DNA of 64,000 bases from Rutpela maculata. Taxonomy: Eukaryota; Arthropoda; Insecta; Coleoptera; Cerambycidae. Shown piece after piece: positions 11,780 through 23,879 of this stretch (within the stretch, counting starts at the first letter, position 1; each line of letters begins with the position of its first letter). The position numbers were made by a program, and so were the translations under genes. The notes beneath the pieces are model-generated. The model was not told the origin of the DNA. It saw nothing but the letters and a program-made list of their open reading frames with translations, and did not search any database. The stretch is taken from NCBI GenBank assembly GCA_936432065.2, contig OW386289.2, positions 15,644,277 through 15,708,276 of the forward strand, in the 5' to 3' direction.

Positions 11780-12603
11780 AATCAAACGCTACATAAACAA
11801 ACAAGTAAATCTAACCTATGTTTCTTTCACTTATTATATGACAAGAATTGACAACTAACAGCAAGCAAGCAAAGTTGAAAGTTGGAAGAGAGCCGTTTTT
11901 ATACAATGTTGCGACATAATACTCGCCACGAATTTTGTTTACCTTTTCAAGATAACTTCTAAATAATAACAAATATAAATAACTTTAAATTCCTTCTAAA
12001 TACATGTATATAATATTTATTGATTTTAAAGATGTTGAGCAAAATAGAAGTGTTATAAGAAGTGGCAAAATAATGTAAAGAAAATACACAATTTGGCATT
12101 CAAATAAGCTGGTTACAGTCTAAGCGAAAGTTGTCTGTTATTGGTTAAATTATTTCCCGCCAAATAAAATCGTTTGAAATCTGCGTCTAGACGGGCGTAT
12201 TCTTGTTTCTTATTTTTATTTAAGAAATTATTGTTTTGGTTTAAATTGATTATGCAGTAATTGCTAAAATAATAACATTACTCGATATATATCACCAAAA
12301 CTGAATTAAAAAAATGGAAACTACCCCATACCATTAGGTTTTTTAATAATTTACACAAGTTTTTTACGAAAAAATGATTTCAACCGATGATTAGAGGTAG
12401 AAAAGGTATAGTATTCTACTATATAATAACAATTATTATTCACTTGGATGAATTACAACACTCGTCTTCGGTTCGTGCTTGAAACATCATCCTCTTGACT
12501 AATAGCAATCAGTACACGCTCACTGAATAATTTACTATTAATTTATTTCCTCAGAATTTTTTATGAAAGTATCTAAGATATTCAGCATTTAAACTAAATA
12601 TAT
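11780..12603. other. Non-coding sequence
   Basis: No gene or repeat recognised. Confidence 0.4.
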
Positions 12604-12610
12604 AGTATAT

Positions 12611-14498
12611 CAGTGACGTAGCCAGGGGAGGAGTCCAGGGGGGCCGGACCCCCCCCCCCCCGAAATTAATTGACATTTAAATAATTGACACACATGGTAT
12701 TAAAAATTATTATACTAATTTTATTTTTGGTTTTTGTTGAAAATTTGTCTGGTTAACTTGAAGTTTCTATTCCAGCCGCCAGCCTTGTTGCAAATCGTGG
12801 TTTGGTTTCTTGCAATTTTATTGCAGCCATATTGATGACGAAGTCAACATCATAATAAAATAATAATAATAATAATTTATTGATCTCTTTGATCACAATA
12901 TATGACATAGCTGCATACCTGCTGCATACGAATATGACGGATGTGATGTGATTGTATAAATCTAGTTCCTTTTTATAATGAAGCGTTCCAGAGATTCCTC
13001 AATAACATTTTTTTTTTTTCAAAAATAAACAGAACTGAACAAGATGAAGTAAAGAAAATTGTTTCTTTTTAGTTTACCACAGGGCCATTCCTAGATGCTT
13101 GGTCGCCTGCATGTGGGACCAACATTAGCACCCTGCTTATTAAAAAACAATGCATTTCAATATGTGATATTATTACATTTGAAATAATTTTGGTTTTTAG
13201 CAGAACTATAAATACAGGGTTTTTCACTCAAAACTCTGAGCTTCAATTCTCGAAAAGAAATGAAGATATTTGAATTCTGTAAAAGGGAGGTGGAACAACT
13301 AGCATTTTTTCAAAGTGATAGAATTTCATCTACTTCAACAAGCTGTGGGTCGCGATGCTTCGAAAATGTAAATCGACTGAAGGGACATTTACAATGCGGA
13401 AAAGACCCCGCACCATTAGAATTGGAAAAATTATTTCGGTGGAATTTTCTTCAAACTTTGGGAATAAGTAGTTCAAGAACCGAACAAAAAATGTCATATG
13501 AAAAAATTGATTTAATACCTTCCCTGCAGAATTAGAGTGACTGGAAGTTCAACATTTTTGAAAAAATTAAAAATCATTTCGGTGGAATTTTCTTCAAACT
13601 TTGGCAATAGGTGGTTCGAGGGCTTCCGAACAAAAAAATTTCATATGAAAAAATTGATTCAATGCCTACCCTGCAGAATTACAGTGACTGGAAGTTAAAA
13701 ATCTTTGAAAAATTTAAAAAAATTAAAAATCATTTACGCATTAAATAAATTTTTTCATATGACATTTTTTGTTCGGAAGCATTTGAATTAGCTATTCCCA
13801 AAGTTTGAAGAAACTTCCACCGAAATGATTTTTCCAATGCTAATGGTGTGGGGTCCTTTGAAAGCATCAAAATATGCGGAAAAAATCAAAAAATCATATT
13901 AGGTATATTTTTATCGAAAAATTGTTAGTGAAACTTTTTCAGAATTGTCCAAACTTTAATCAAAATAAAAAAATATATAAATTTTGATTAAAATAATGTC
14001 CAAATCCGAAAATATCATTTTAATGGCTTTTTTGTTTAGAAAACTATGACAATTTTGTTTGAAAGTAAACCCAAGCTGTTAGGTAGTTGTCAAGCAATTT
14101 AGTTTTATTTTAAATAACCATTGTTAAAATTTAATCTTTTTAATTTTTTAATTTTAATTGAATTTTGGGCATAAAGTTTTTGGACAATTCTGAACAAGTT
14201 CCATTAACAAAATTTTCCGATAAAAAAATGCCTAATATAATTTTTTCATTTTTTCCACATACTTTGGTACCGCAGGTGGCTTTGCATTTGTAGGAGGAGA
14301 ATGTTTTTCTGGTTATAAGTAGATCCTAATTTGTTCTATACTTAAGTAATATTCGATTCAAATCGGAAAAAAAATTATAAAGTTTTTGGGGTGTTACCAT
14401 TTCAAGTGAAACACACTGTATATCCCAACTGGATTACTCTACTCGTATCTTTAAAATGTTCGGACCCCCCCTGAATAAAAATCCTGGCTACGTCACTG
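12611..14498. mobile_element. hAT-like non-autonomous element, 1888 bp
   Basis: Ends CAGTGACGTAGCCAGG and CCTGGCTACGTCACTG are perfect inverted repeats, each followed by a C/G-rich stretch. The 7-bp AGTATAT flanks both sides directly (12604-12610 and 14499-14505). Inside, about 130 bp around TTTCGGTGGAATTTTCTTCAA occurs twice in direct orientation (13420 and 13570) and once inverted (about 13750-13850). The frame at 13260-13535 is part of that repeat. A (TAA)n run is at 12857-12880. No transposase seen. Confidence 0.8.
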
Positions 14499-14505
14499 AG
14501 TATAT

Positions 14506-15260
14506 ATCTACCTATAAACATTCGGATGCCATCTATAAACTTAAATATCTCCGAAACTATTCATCCTACACAAATATTAATGAAAACAGATTCATGCTCG
14601 GTTTGTAAGCTTTATTTTTGATATCCAGCATTTTTTGCTAAACTAATATTGATTGAGATGAATAAATAATATTAAGATAAATGAAAACTTTAAGTTTTTC
14701 GAAAATTCTTTTATAGTTTAATATGCATCTTTTTCTTAAGCAAGTGCTGTAACGAACGAAGAAATTTCAGTGTCTAGGACGTACTATATGTTAACGAGAA
14801 ATAGAGTACTGTGTCGCAAAAAAAATGAAACAAGTCTTATAACGTATTTTTGCTAAAATCTAGTTTTGTGACATTGTCAGTTATTTGTCAAAATTCATTA
14901 CGTGCAAATAGAGGCAGATTTACATTAGAATAAAAATAGTTGTCCTATTTTTTTTTGCTCACGACAGTACATGAATATATATTTTTTCTAATTAGTGACT
15001 ACTGATTTCTTACATTAACAAATTGGCGAGGTTTTTGTTTAGAAAATGTGACGAAGCACATTGTTTGTGTCATAACTTCTTTGTTTCTTTATGCTATAGA
15101 AATAAACCATTTAAAAGCCTAATTAATAGTCTTTCATTTTGGTCGTTAGCATTTTTGACGTTTTAATAATATTCTTTTATATTGACGTAAGTGCCATAAC
15201 TGCCACAGTTTCTGAAATATTTCACATTTGAACTAATTACTACGCCTTTATAAACGTGCT
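14506..15260. other. Non-coding sequence
   Basis: No gene recognised. This is the sequence beyond the last serpin cassette in the direction of transcription. Confidence 0.4.
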
Positions 15261-15672
15261 GACGCCATTTTTATACTTCTCGATATCCGAAACCATTATT
15301 TCTACAGAAACTAGAAACAAACGGAAGTCATCCTCAATTTAGTAGCTTTTTTATTTGTCTCTAGTATGTTTTCACCCGATGTAATACTTTTCGAGTTATT
15401 TGAGTTTTCGAGTGGTTATTTATAACCTAAAGATTATTAGTTTATACAAAAAAATAGAGTCCTTTCTTCTCAAAATTTGATTCTCCTTCAGCTCCAACGT
15501 TTTATTTTTTAGGTGCCACCCCCTAAACACGCCCCAATCCCCCCCCCATAATATAGAAATTTTTCTTTGATACATTTACTATTAAGTCGACAAGAATGAA
15601 CGAAATCTAATTTATATGACACTATTTCAGAGTTAAAACCTCTAGTTCTGTACTACGAAGATATGTTACATT

Positions 15673-15815
15673 TCAATATTGGGGTTTATAGACGCTTCCT
15701 TCAAATAAAACATTAGTTTTGTTTGCCTGCCTAGCTTGAAGAATTGTTACAAAGGGATGATCGACTGCAAATTCTTGAGGAGGTGGTGGCCGGCACATTA
15801 ACATTAGTCCCATTG
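15673..15815 (-). CDS. Serpin alternative last exon, cassette 1
   Basis: Encodes the distal reactive-centre loop and C terminus of a serpin, a suicide inhibitor of serine or cysteine proteases. The 143-nt exon follows TTCTCATTTTAG and starts in phase 1, so it joins in frame to the G left by the constant exon at 54087. The joined loop reads AMGLMLMCRPPPPQEF, then FAVDHPF (the serpin HPF motif), VLFEG and a stop after YKPQY. Counting from the hinge glycine as P15, P1-P1' would be Met-Cys. GR of the usual C-terminal LFxGR is replaced by GS. It is the most distal cassette seen. Likely polyadenylation signal: AATAAA on the minus strand near 15350. Confidence 0.9.
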
Positions 15816-15874
15816 CTAAAATGAGAATACACAAGTTTTCATAAAATCTTTCTTAAATTCACATTTTTCTTCTT

Positions 15875-15901
15875 CGTAGGCAACTTATAAAGTTGCCTAC
15901 G
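15875..15901 (-). promoter_or_regulatory. Conserved intronic stem-loop of cassette 1
   Basis: An 11-bp perfect stem CGTAGGCAACT / AGTTGCCTACG with a 5-nt loop begins exactly 60 nt upstream of the acceptor. The same structure at the same distance occurs in all five cassettes. A role in exon choice is an inference. Confidence 0.6.
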
Positions 15902-16339
15902 AAAAATATAAAAGCTTACATTACGGTTTTGGTAAATAAATTTATTATAATCACTACATCTTTAATTACTAAATTATTAAGTTAGGTAGAGTTTGCAGTT
16001 ATCTACCGGTTAGCCGGTCAATTTCAAGGTTGGAAAGTTTGATAATTCTATGTCAATTGAATCGAAGATCAGAGCATAGACAAACAGATTAAATTTAGGC
16101 ATTTATTTCATGAAAATAAACGAATGAACTGGAGTAGACTACAAACAATCTGTCAATACTGTTCAAACATAACCTCTCATCTGGCTGTTGGCTTCCGGGT
16201 CCCGGGTCTCCTTCCGCGTTGACTTTGTTGGGTGTTTGAAGTTTTGACCATCTTGTTATCTTCTTTTGAAGCGAAGTGAGCTCCTTTATTTATACAGGTT
16301 TTCAGGAGGCATGTTCTGGATTACTGCTCATTGCCACGT

Positions 16340-16682
16340 TATTGGTAATTGTAGTCCGCTGTCACGATTATATAGTTATTAGGCTATATATCTATTTCAA
16401 TGGCTTCTCTGTATCTACTTGGCGAATAATTCTTGGTTAATTTTATTGTCTAATCGAATTTTATCAAACGGCCGCGGTTTCTTCCGAGTTTTCGGCAACT
16501 ACTGCTGATTTTGTAGAATTTCCATCTGTTTTCATCTGTTCTTTGAGCTGGTATTTATGCCGTCTGGTTTCTCCGAAAGAACATGGAATGCTATATACTC
16601 CTGGCGTTTCTAGTTTCTCTGGATCTTGATATTTGAGAAAAAGTCGTGCAACTCTTCCGATCCTATCCGTACATCCTTATAT
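16340..16682 (-). pseudogene. PLE-A GIY-YIG endonuclease fragment
   Basis: Read on the minus strand with frame changes, this gives a run recognisable as ETPGVYxIPCS..ETKR followed by a histidine region and NTKNYW/REAIE-like residues, the GIY-YIG nuclease that Penelope-like elements carry after the reverse transcriptase. The better preserved copy is at 30040-30360. Several stops and frameshifts make it non-functional. Confidence 0.6.
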
Positions 16683-16683
16683 A

Positions 16684-17183
16684 CAGGGTGTCTCACCGGG
16701 AACTGAATCGATCGATGTAAAGAAAAGTACGCATCAGAAAATTTTGAAAATTTTGGAAGTTACTAAAGTCAGTGTGGCCAATCCAACTAAAATAATTACA
16801 AGCAGCTGACACTTCCGCTTATACCGGAAGTCGATACCAACTTGCTTATTTTAAATGGAACTATATATTTCAGGGTTTTCAAAAAGAGCGTAAAATTCTG
16901 AGTCAAAAACATGTAGGATACCCTATGCCTAAATCCATCCGTTTCAGAGATATTTGACATTTTATAGAAAATTTGACAGGTGCAACGGTTTGCAAGAACC
17001 GTTATAACTTTCTTCGTGTAAAATATCCTCATTTGCTTCTTGGCACCTAAAAAGAACACAAGGAGAACTACGTTCTACAACTGAAATAAATTCAATAATA
17101 TCATATCAAGTGTTCCGTTTTTCGCGTTACATTTTGTCAACTTCAAACCGCGAAAACTTGTTTAGGTCAAATGGAACACCCTG
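16684..17183 (+). mobile_element. Tc1/mariner-type MITE, 500 bp
   Basis: Ends CAGGGTGT and ACACCCTG are flanked on both sides by TA (16682-16683, 17184-17185), the target duplication of the Tc1/mariner group. It sits inside PLE-A copy 1. The 87-codon frame at 16796-17059 on the minus strand has no known domain. Confidence 0.75.
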
Positions 17184-17185
17184 TA

Positions 17186-17466
17186 TTTTTTTACAAGTTG
17201 TGTAAAATTGAATTCCCTTTTTTCTGATAGCATTGTGGGGTTAAAGTTTTCAACTTTTTGAGATATTTGCGATTTTATTAGAAATTCATGAATTGTTGTA
17301 ATCATTTCATCAAAATAGCCAGGATTAGAAACAATCAGTCATTATCTTATGTCAAAAAATACCAGCACGTTTAAATTACACCCACGAAGACTTTTTAAAT
17401 TTGTTTATTATTTATGGAGAAAGTGATAAGGTAATATCAAGAACTTGCAGCACATTTGCTAATCGA
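17186..17466 (+). pseudogene. Fragment with transposase-like N terminus
   Basis: The frame at 17401 on starts LFIIYGESDKVISRTC and continues to FANRYP, which resembles the N-terminal helix-turn-helix of insect mariner-like transposases (pattern YGE......A...Y....P). It is cut off where PLE-A sequence resumes. Weak but position and pattern agree. Confidence 0.4.
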
Positions 17467-18010
17467 TATCCAGTAGTAGATAAATTGCTGCCGTGTAGTT
17501 CTTTCCTTTTTCTGTCCTGGTTGTATCTTGTCTCTTTATTGCGTTGTCTATGTCCTTCGGTTTATGTCCATTTTTCTGTAGAGACGCTTTTAAAGTCCTA
17601 TATCTTTCTTGGAGATGTTCTGTCTCGCAAATTTGCTTTGCTCTGTTTACCAATGTGTCAACGACGGCATGTTTTTGTACTCGGTAGTGATGAGAGTTAG
17701 CGTGTAAGTATCTGTCGGTGTGCGTCTGTTTTCTGTATTGTGCCCTAATCCTCCATTTTTCTTCTTATATATGAGGACGTCCAGAAACGGAAGTTTACTA
17801 TATGTTTTTACTTCTATGGTGAATTCGATTTCATGATGTAAGTTGTTTAGGTAGTACTTGACATTCTCCAGCTCCTCATGGCCTTGCTGCCATATAATGA
17901 GAGTATCATCCACATATCGAAACCAACATTTTAGTTTTAATTGGCAGTTGTCCAGGGCGTATATTTAGAATACTTCCATTCCAAGTTGGCGAGTGCTGGT
18001 GATAAAGGTC
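17453..18010 (-). pseudogene. PLE-A reverse transcriptase fragment, copy 1
   Basis: Minus-strand frames give RYVDDTLIIWQQG (the YVDD catalytic motif), LPFLDVLIYKKK, then a histidine-poor remnant of the usual KPTHTDRY motif, and VNRAKQICETEHL. These are hallmarks of Penelope-type reverse transcriptase. At least two frameshifts separate 17459-17653 from 17647-17913. A second, similar copy is at 31348-31925. Confidence 0.8.
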
Positions 18011-18436
18011 AACCTATTGCTGCTCCATATTTTTATTTACATAGGCTTCCATTGAAGTTGAAGTAGGTCGACTTGACACAAAGCTCCATCAGATCTACTA
18101 AGGTGGTGTCCAATCCTTTGTAGGTACTGTATAAATAGAGGAGCTTAGCCCAGCAGAGCTCACTTCGCTTCAGAAGAAGACCACGACAAGATGGTCGAAA
18201 TGTTAAGCATCCAACGTAGAAGAAGACACGAAAAACAACAACCAGATCAGCAGCCTCTGAAAGTCTTAGCACCAACATAACCTCTTAGTAATCTTTGTGT
18301 TTACACTAGAGAAAGGCCTAATAAGCCAAAACATATATAGGGGATCAATATAATTATTTTAAAATATTAAAAGGCAGGTTTTTTTAATTAGAATTATTTA
18401 CAAGATGGTTCACGAGGAATTGACCATTCAGTTCAA

Positions 18437-19307
18437 TGTATTATAACCTATCATGTTTGTTTATGTTGTACTTTATTTACCTTAAGAAATCTGATTTTAA
18501 TCTAATCAATAGGTAAAAAATGTGTTCGTAATGCAAAAATTGCGAAAGTGGGGATTTAAAAAAATATATATATTACCACATAAAGCATCCTTCAAAACTT
18601 CATTGTGCTAAATTTTGTTGAAATAAAAAAAAATTTTAAAATTATTATTTAAACAACAGATAATGACAGAAAGAAACGGCAAGGCCTTAAGCTTCAATTA
18701 CTGTCAAGTCAAAAATTTTGTTTATGATTTCAAAGGAAAACTGAAAAGGCCCATGACAGAATTTTTTGCGATTTTGGCGAGTACGATGACATTTTCTATT
18801 ATCATTTCAATGTAGCAAAAAATGTAAAATAACTTTATTTCTAACTTAAACATAATACTTACCTGTTTATGACTCAAACCACTCGAGATGTTTTAATAAA
18901 ATTTAGCACGAAGGATGACTTATAAAATGGGGTAATATTTCTTTTATAAAAAGATCCCTAATACGATTTAGCTGAAAATTGATCCTATTTTCACACCCAT
19001 AATCCAATAGGAATATGCGGTTTTAGTTACCTCGAAGAAATCTACAACTGTCCCAAGTTTAAAATAGACTGATTTATTAATAATTGAGCCATGAATGTGT
19101 TACCGTTTCTTCTCAAAATTTGATTCTCCTTCAGCTCCAACGTTTTTGTTTTCTTATGTGCCTAAAAACTCTCCCCTCTCACGTAATATCTAAACTTTTC
19201 TTTGATACATTTACTATTGAGTTGGCAAGAATGAACGAAATCTTATTTATATGACACTATTTCAGGGTTAAAACCTCTAGTTCTGTACTACAAAGCCATG
19301 TTACATT
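18437..19307 (-). other. 3' region of serpin cassette 2
   Basis: Downstream of the cassette 2 stop on the minus strand. It holds an AATAAA signal at 19073-19078 (reverse complement), about 230 nt after the stop, and sequence shared with units 3 and 5. No other gene. Confidence 0.5.
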
Positions 19308-19450
19308 TCAGTATTGGGGTTTATAGATGCGTCCTTCAAATAAAACATTCGTTTTGTTTGCCTGCCTAGCTTGAAGAATTGTTACAAATGGATGATCGAC
19401 TGCAAATTTTTGAGGAGGTGGTGGTTGGCACATTACCATTTCTCCCATTG
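19308..19450 (-). CDS. Serpin alternative last exon, cassette 2
   Basis: Acceptor TTCTCATTTTAG, phase 1, 143 nt, stop after YKPQY. With the constant exon the hinge continues as AMGEMVMCQPPPPQKF, then AVDHPF, VLFEGRI. P1-P1' by count is Met-Cys, and P4 is Glu in place of Leu, Gln or Val. The intron just upstream is interrupted by a deleted mariner (19574-20497), yet the splice site, hairpin and frame are intact, which argues for continued selection. Confidence 0.92.
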
Positions 19451-19509
19451 CTAAAATGAGAATACACAGGTTTTCATCAAATCTTTCATACATTTTCATT
19501 TTTCTTCTT

Positions 19510-19536
19510 CGTAGGCAACTCATAAAGTTGCCTACG
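19510..19536 (-). promoter_or_regulatory. Conserved intronic stem-loop of cassette 2
   Basis: Perfect 11-bp stem with a 5-nt loop, 60 nt upstream of the cassette 2 acceptor, as in the other units. Confidence 0.6.
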
Positions 19537-19573
19537 AAAACCATGAAAGCCTACAGTGCGGTTTTGATAAATA

Positions 19574-20497
19574 AAGGGTGTTTTTTTTAGAAGTTTGTTT
19601 TTTGAATGGGCGACACTGTTTCTAGAGACAGTTAATTTAACAACTGACAGCTGATTTGTGCTCAGTATGTTTTGCCATTTCACCATAAATAGACTTACGG
19701 TAGAACAACGCTTGCAAATTGTGCAAATTTATTTCGAAAATCAGGGTTCAGTTTGCGAAACTTACCGTGCGCTACGTCCATTTTACGGTCGACATAATCG
19801 TCCATCCGAGCAACTTATTCGAACAACCATTCGCACCACGCATACTCTGATTGATAATGTACATCCGCAGAGACGTCGTACAGTGCGCACCCAAGAAGTT
19901 GTTGCTGCTGTGGAGCGTAGTGTTGAGGAGGATCCGAATGAGTCGATTCGCCGTCGTGCACAGCAATTGGAGCTGTGTCCATCCACCTTATGGAAGATTT
20001 TGAGGAAAGATCCTGAGTTACGAGCTTACAAGATTCAGCTCGTGCACGAAGTAAAGCCGCGTGACCATCACTTGCGTCGGACGTTCGGTGAAAGGGCCGT
20101 AAACAAGATTGTTGTTGATCCTCATTTTCACCAAAAAATTTTGCGTCGTAGACCTGTGAATTGGCCTCCACGGTCGTGTGATATCACACCTTGGATTATT
20201 TTCTGTGGGGACATGTGAAGTCGCTAGTCTACGCCGATAATCCAGAAATATTGGAAGCCAACAATAGACGAGTTATTGCCGACATACAGCCCCAACTGTT
20301 CGAAAAAGAGATCAAAAATTGGGCTTCCAGATTGCCCTACATTCGAGCCAGCCGCGGCACCCACATGCCCGAAATCATATTTAAGCACTAATGGCATAAA
20401 ATTACATTTTCAATAAATTCAATACCATGGGCGTTAGCAAGATTTTTATGTGTTTTATTTCATTTCAAAGTTCTATTCCTCTAAAAAAAACACCCTT
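19574..20497 (+). mobile_element. Deleted mariner/Tc1-like element, 924 bp
   Basis: Ends AAGGGTGTTTTTTTTAG and CTAAAAAAAACACCCTT are perfect inverted repeats, flanked by TA at 19572-19573 and 20498-20499. Comparison with units 1, 3 and 4 shows an intact empty site, GTAAATAAATCTATTA, so the insertion and its TA duplication are proven by the array itself. Confidence 0.92.
19667..20391 (+). pseudogene. Mariner-like transposase, internally deleted
   Basis: The first ATG gives MFCHFTINRLTVEQRL, the start of a helix-turn-helix domain; then follow ESIRRRAQQLELCPSTLWK and KPRDHHLRRTF. The frame then jumps to NWPPRSCDITP, next to the third catalytic acidic residue, and after a 1-nt loss continues as DYFLWGHVKSLVYAD and NWASRLPYIRASRGTH. 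The middle, with the first and second catalytic aspartates, is missing. It cannot be active. Confidence 0.85.
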
Positions 20498-22064
20498 TAA
20501 ATCTATTTATTATATTCACTACATCTTTTATTACTGAATTATTAAGTTACGTAGAGTTTGCAGTTTTCTACGGGTTAGTCGGTCAATTTCAAAGTTGGAA
20601 AGTTCGATAATTCTGTATTATAACCAATCATGTTTGTTTATGTTTTACTTTAATCAATTAAAAAAAATCTGCTTTTAATTCAATCAATAGGTGAGTTTCG
20701 AAAGGCAAAAATAGTGAAGATTTTTTTATAAAAATTATTACCATATAGAGCATCTTTTAAAATCTCATTGTGCTAAATTTTGTTGAAATAAAAAAAATAA
20801 AAAATAAAAAAAAATCCGAATAATTATTTAAACAACCTGTAATGACCGAAAGAAACGACAAAGCCTTAAGCTTTCATTACTGTCATTTAAAAATTTTATT
20901 TATGATTTCAAAGATAAACTGAAAAGGCCCGTGACAGAACTTTTTTTGCGATTTTGGCGAATACTATAATATTTTCGTTTATTATTTCAAATTTGTAGCA
21001 AAAAATGTAAAATAACTCTATTTCTAACTTCAACGTCATACTTACCTGTTTATAACATAACTCTTAAACCACTCGAGATATTTTAACAAAATTTGGCACG
21101 AATGATGACCTACAAAATGGTGGTAACATTTCTTTTATAAGAAGACCCCTAATTAGACCAGGCAAATCTCAGTGTAAAATGGGTTTGGCGTGAACTATTC
21201 GGGGACAGTTATTTGTTTATTGCAATGGATAGCTCTATTAATGTAGAATAAGTACATAAAGCCGCAAAAAATCCCGACGTGAGCTAACGCCGCCATTTAT
21301 AAAAAATGACCACCAGAGACATTTTCTTTAAAATCATATATCTTAGTAACCGCTGCTAGATTTTTTTTTGTTCCATTCCTCACTTCACATTTTACAGAAA
21401 GTATGATTACATATTTTACGATAAATTAAACGATAAACTTAGTAAATTTAAAAATAATTTAAATATTACGGAAATTTAAACTTTTGTAAACTCGAGACGT
21501 TTGTACTGGAATTTCTAGTCACTTTTTGAAAAAATAATTTTAATAAAAGTTCTAGAGCACACAATTAGGTTTCATTTGTTTTTTGGCCGATGATACTAAC
21601 TCAAATATTAACGGAGTAATAGTTATTTATATATAAAATTGTAATCATTTCTAATAATGTACATTAAGTTATAAAGTCAGTGTTCTCTCGGAAGATTGTG
21701 CAAAACGGCTAACTTTATAAAAAAACTTTCTTAACAAAACTTTCAATGATTCGTCTCTACTACAACTTAAAATTATTTTCAATTATACAAGGTGTCACAA
21801 AAACGAATCACACAAGAAAGTATAATTAATTTAAATAGAACAGCCTGCATTTCTTTAACGCCAGTTAAGCCTCCAAGGGCCCTGTATTACACCCTAAAAT
21901 ATTTTGCCAAGTTATTTTTTTCCGTTTTTTTGGGCAGTTTACAAACATTTTTGACTGGCATATCTCCGCAATTTATTAATCGTTATTTCTAAAAATGTGG
22001 GATGTTGTTTGATAATGATGTATTTACTAAAAATCATTTTTGAAATAAATCTTTAGTAGGTATA

Positions 22065-23879
22065 TCGGGTGTCCAAAATATTTGCGTACATTTCTTGATA
22101 TTTAATTATTATTTTTCCCATTTTTTTTTTTAAATGGAATGCCTAGGTATACTTTTTTTACATGAAAGAATAAAACATACAATTCCTCACATTTTAATAT
22201 CTCTTTATTTTTATTTCAGACGTTTTTTGAGATATGATTATATCAAATAATTTTTGCGTAAATTAAGGTGCTCTTTATTTTAGCATTAAAATCTATATTT
22301 TGTTTTACATTTTTTTCATTTTTTTAAATGGAATGCCTATATTTTTTAAATGGATGAGTAACGCTTACAATTTCTCACATTTTGTTATCGTACACTTTCT
22401 TTTATGAACGGTTCTTGAGCAATAATTTTTTTTCACGATATTGAAACTAAGCTAACAACTGCTCTAAAGGTCCACCATTTTGATTCAGGTAACACTGAGG
22501 TCTCATGATAAATGAGGGCCTTACACAGTGTAACATATCAACATTTATACGATTGAAACATCGACGAATCCTTTCCATCATATCTTCTCGAGTCGTTGGT
22601 TCTACTTTATAAACGTCTGACTTCACAAATACCCAAAGAAAAAACCCACTGAAGTCAGGTCGGGTGACTTAGGTGGCCATGCCATGAGACCTAACATAAT
22701 TTAATAAAACAATAAATTAGATATTATTTAACAGTTTATTAAAATATTGGACCTCCTCTTCCTATCCACCTTTCAGGAAACTGATTACCAATGACCTGAC
22801 GAACATTTCTACTAAAATGTGGTGGTGCACCTTCAAGTTGTAATCACATATTATTTGTAATATAATCAGGAATATGCTCGATTATTTGTGGAAACGTAAT
22901 TTGCGTAAAATCTAAGAAGCATGAATAACATAATCATGTACAATTCCTTCCCTTACATTTAAACTCTGGTTCTGATTTTTCTGTACAACATGAGGGTTTT
23001 CTCTGGCATAATAATGGAAATTGTGCCTATTCACAAATCCGTTGCGATGAAACGTTGATTCATCCGTGAACAATACAAATTTGAAAAATTCTTAATTTTC
23101 TCCAATTTGGTTTTGAGCCCACTGGCAAAAATTTAATCTAAGATTTAAATCCACATCCCAAAGCTCTTGATGCATCTGAGCTCGATAGGGGTGAAATATA
23201 TTTTTACGAAGACATAGGGGAACACTAGATTCACAGACCTCTAAATCCCTACTTAAGTCCCGAACACGTGCCGTAGGATTTTCGATTACCGCTAAAGTTA
23301 TAGCCAGCTCATTTTCTTCATTACAATATATTTCGTCGTCTCGCCTTCTTTTCATATGCAAAATTTCCAGTACGTTCAAAACGTTCTTTCAAATTTTCTA
23401 GAGACCTCACATCAGGACATCTCCTATAGGGATATTTTTGACCATACATTCTTGATGCCAATAAACAGTTTCCATCATATTCACCAATAACATAACATTT
23501 ACCATAGAATCTTATTGACAATAATTATAATTCGTATTTTTAAATATTAACAATATTAATTCAACTTAATCACGATAATCTTAAACACATTCGAGAAATG
23601 TCATAGAATAGAGTGAAAAACAAGCGCAAAACAAAAGACCAAAGCCATACTAGATTTTAATGCTAAAATAAAAAGCACCTCAATTTACGCAAAACTTATT
23701 TAAAATAATCATATCTCAAAAACGGTTTGAAATAAAAAAATTAAATGTATAATATTAGAATGTGGGGAATTTTATGCTTTATTCATTCATGTAAAAAAAT
23801 ATAGGAATTCCATTTAAAAAATTTGAGAAAAATAATAATTAAATAACAAGAAATGTAAACAAATATTTTGGACACCCGG
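22065..23879 (-). mobile_element. Tc1/mariner-like transposon nested in the fold-back
   Basis: Ends CGGGTGTCCAAAATATTTG in inverse orientation, flanked by TA (22063-22064 and 23880-23881). The inverted repeats extend for about 230 bp (22065-22300 and 23640-23879). A dead transposase gene lies between them on the minus strand. Confidence 0.85.
22450..23521 (-). pseudogene. Tc1/mariner-like transposase remnant
   Basis: Minus-strand frames in order: MYGQKYPYRRCPDVRSLENL (N-terminal helix-turn-helix), VRDLSRDLEVCESSV, LRLNFCQWAQNQI, VLFTDESTFHRNG (first catalytic Asp), EGAPPHFSRNVRQV (second, with the usual DGAPPHF Asp changed to Glu), GRGGP and WPPKSPDLT (third). The order and spacing are those of the family, but frameshifts and stops break it in several places. 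An AT-rich insert of about 50 bp at 22690-22745 separates GRGGP from AWPPKSPDL and has GT and AG at suitable positions. Confidence 0.8.

Larger units (their letters stand above)
16051..18436 (-). mobile_element. Penelope-like element PLE-A, copy 1 (broken)
   Basis: Inserted in the intron between cassettes 1 and 2; uninterrupted units at 20600 and 25430 lack it, which defines the edges (TGTCAATTGA at the left, GTTCAATGT at the right). On the minus strand it carries an inverted terminal segment (18120-18330), reverse transcriptase fragments and a GIY-YIG endonuclease fragment, the domain order of Penelope-like elements. A MITE (16684-17183) and a further fragment (to about 17466) interrupt it between the two domains. 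Both ends have a CTGTATAAATA box and a hammerhead-like stretch (AGACCAC..GATGGTCGAAA at 18177-18203) whose first core U is replaced by A. Confidence 0.8.
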
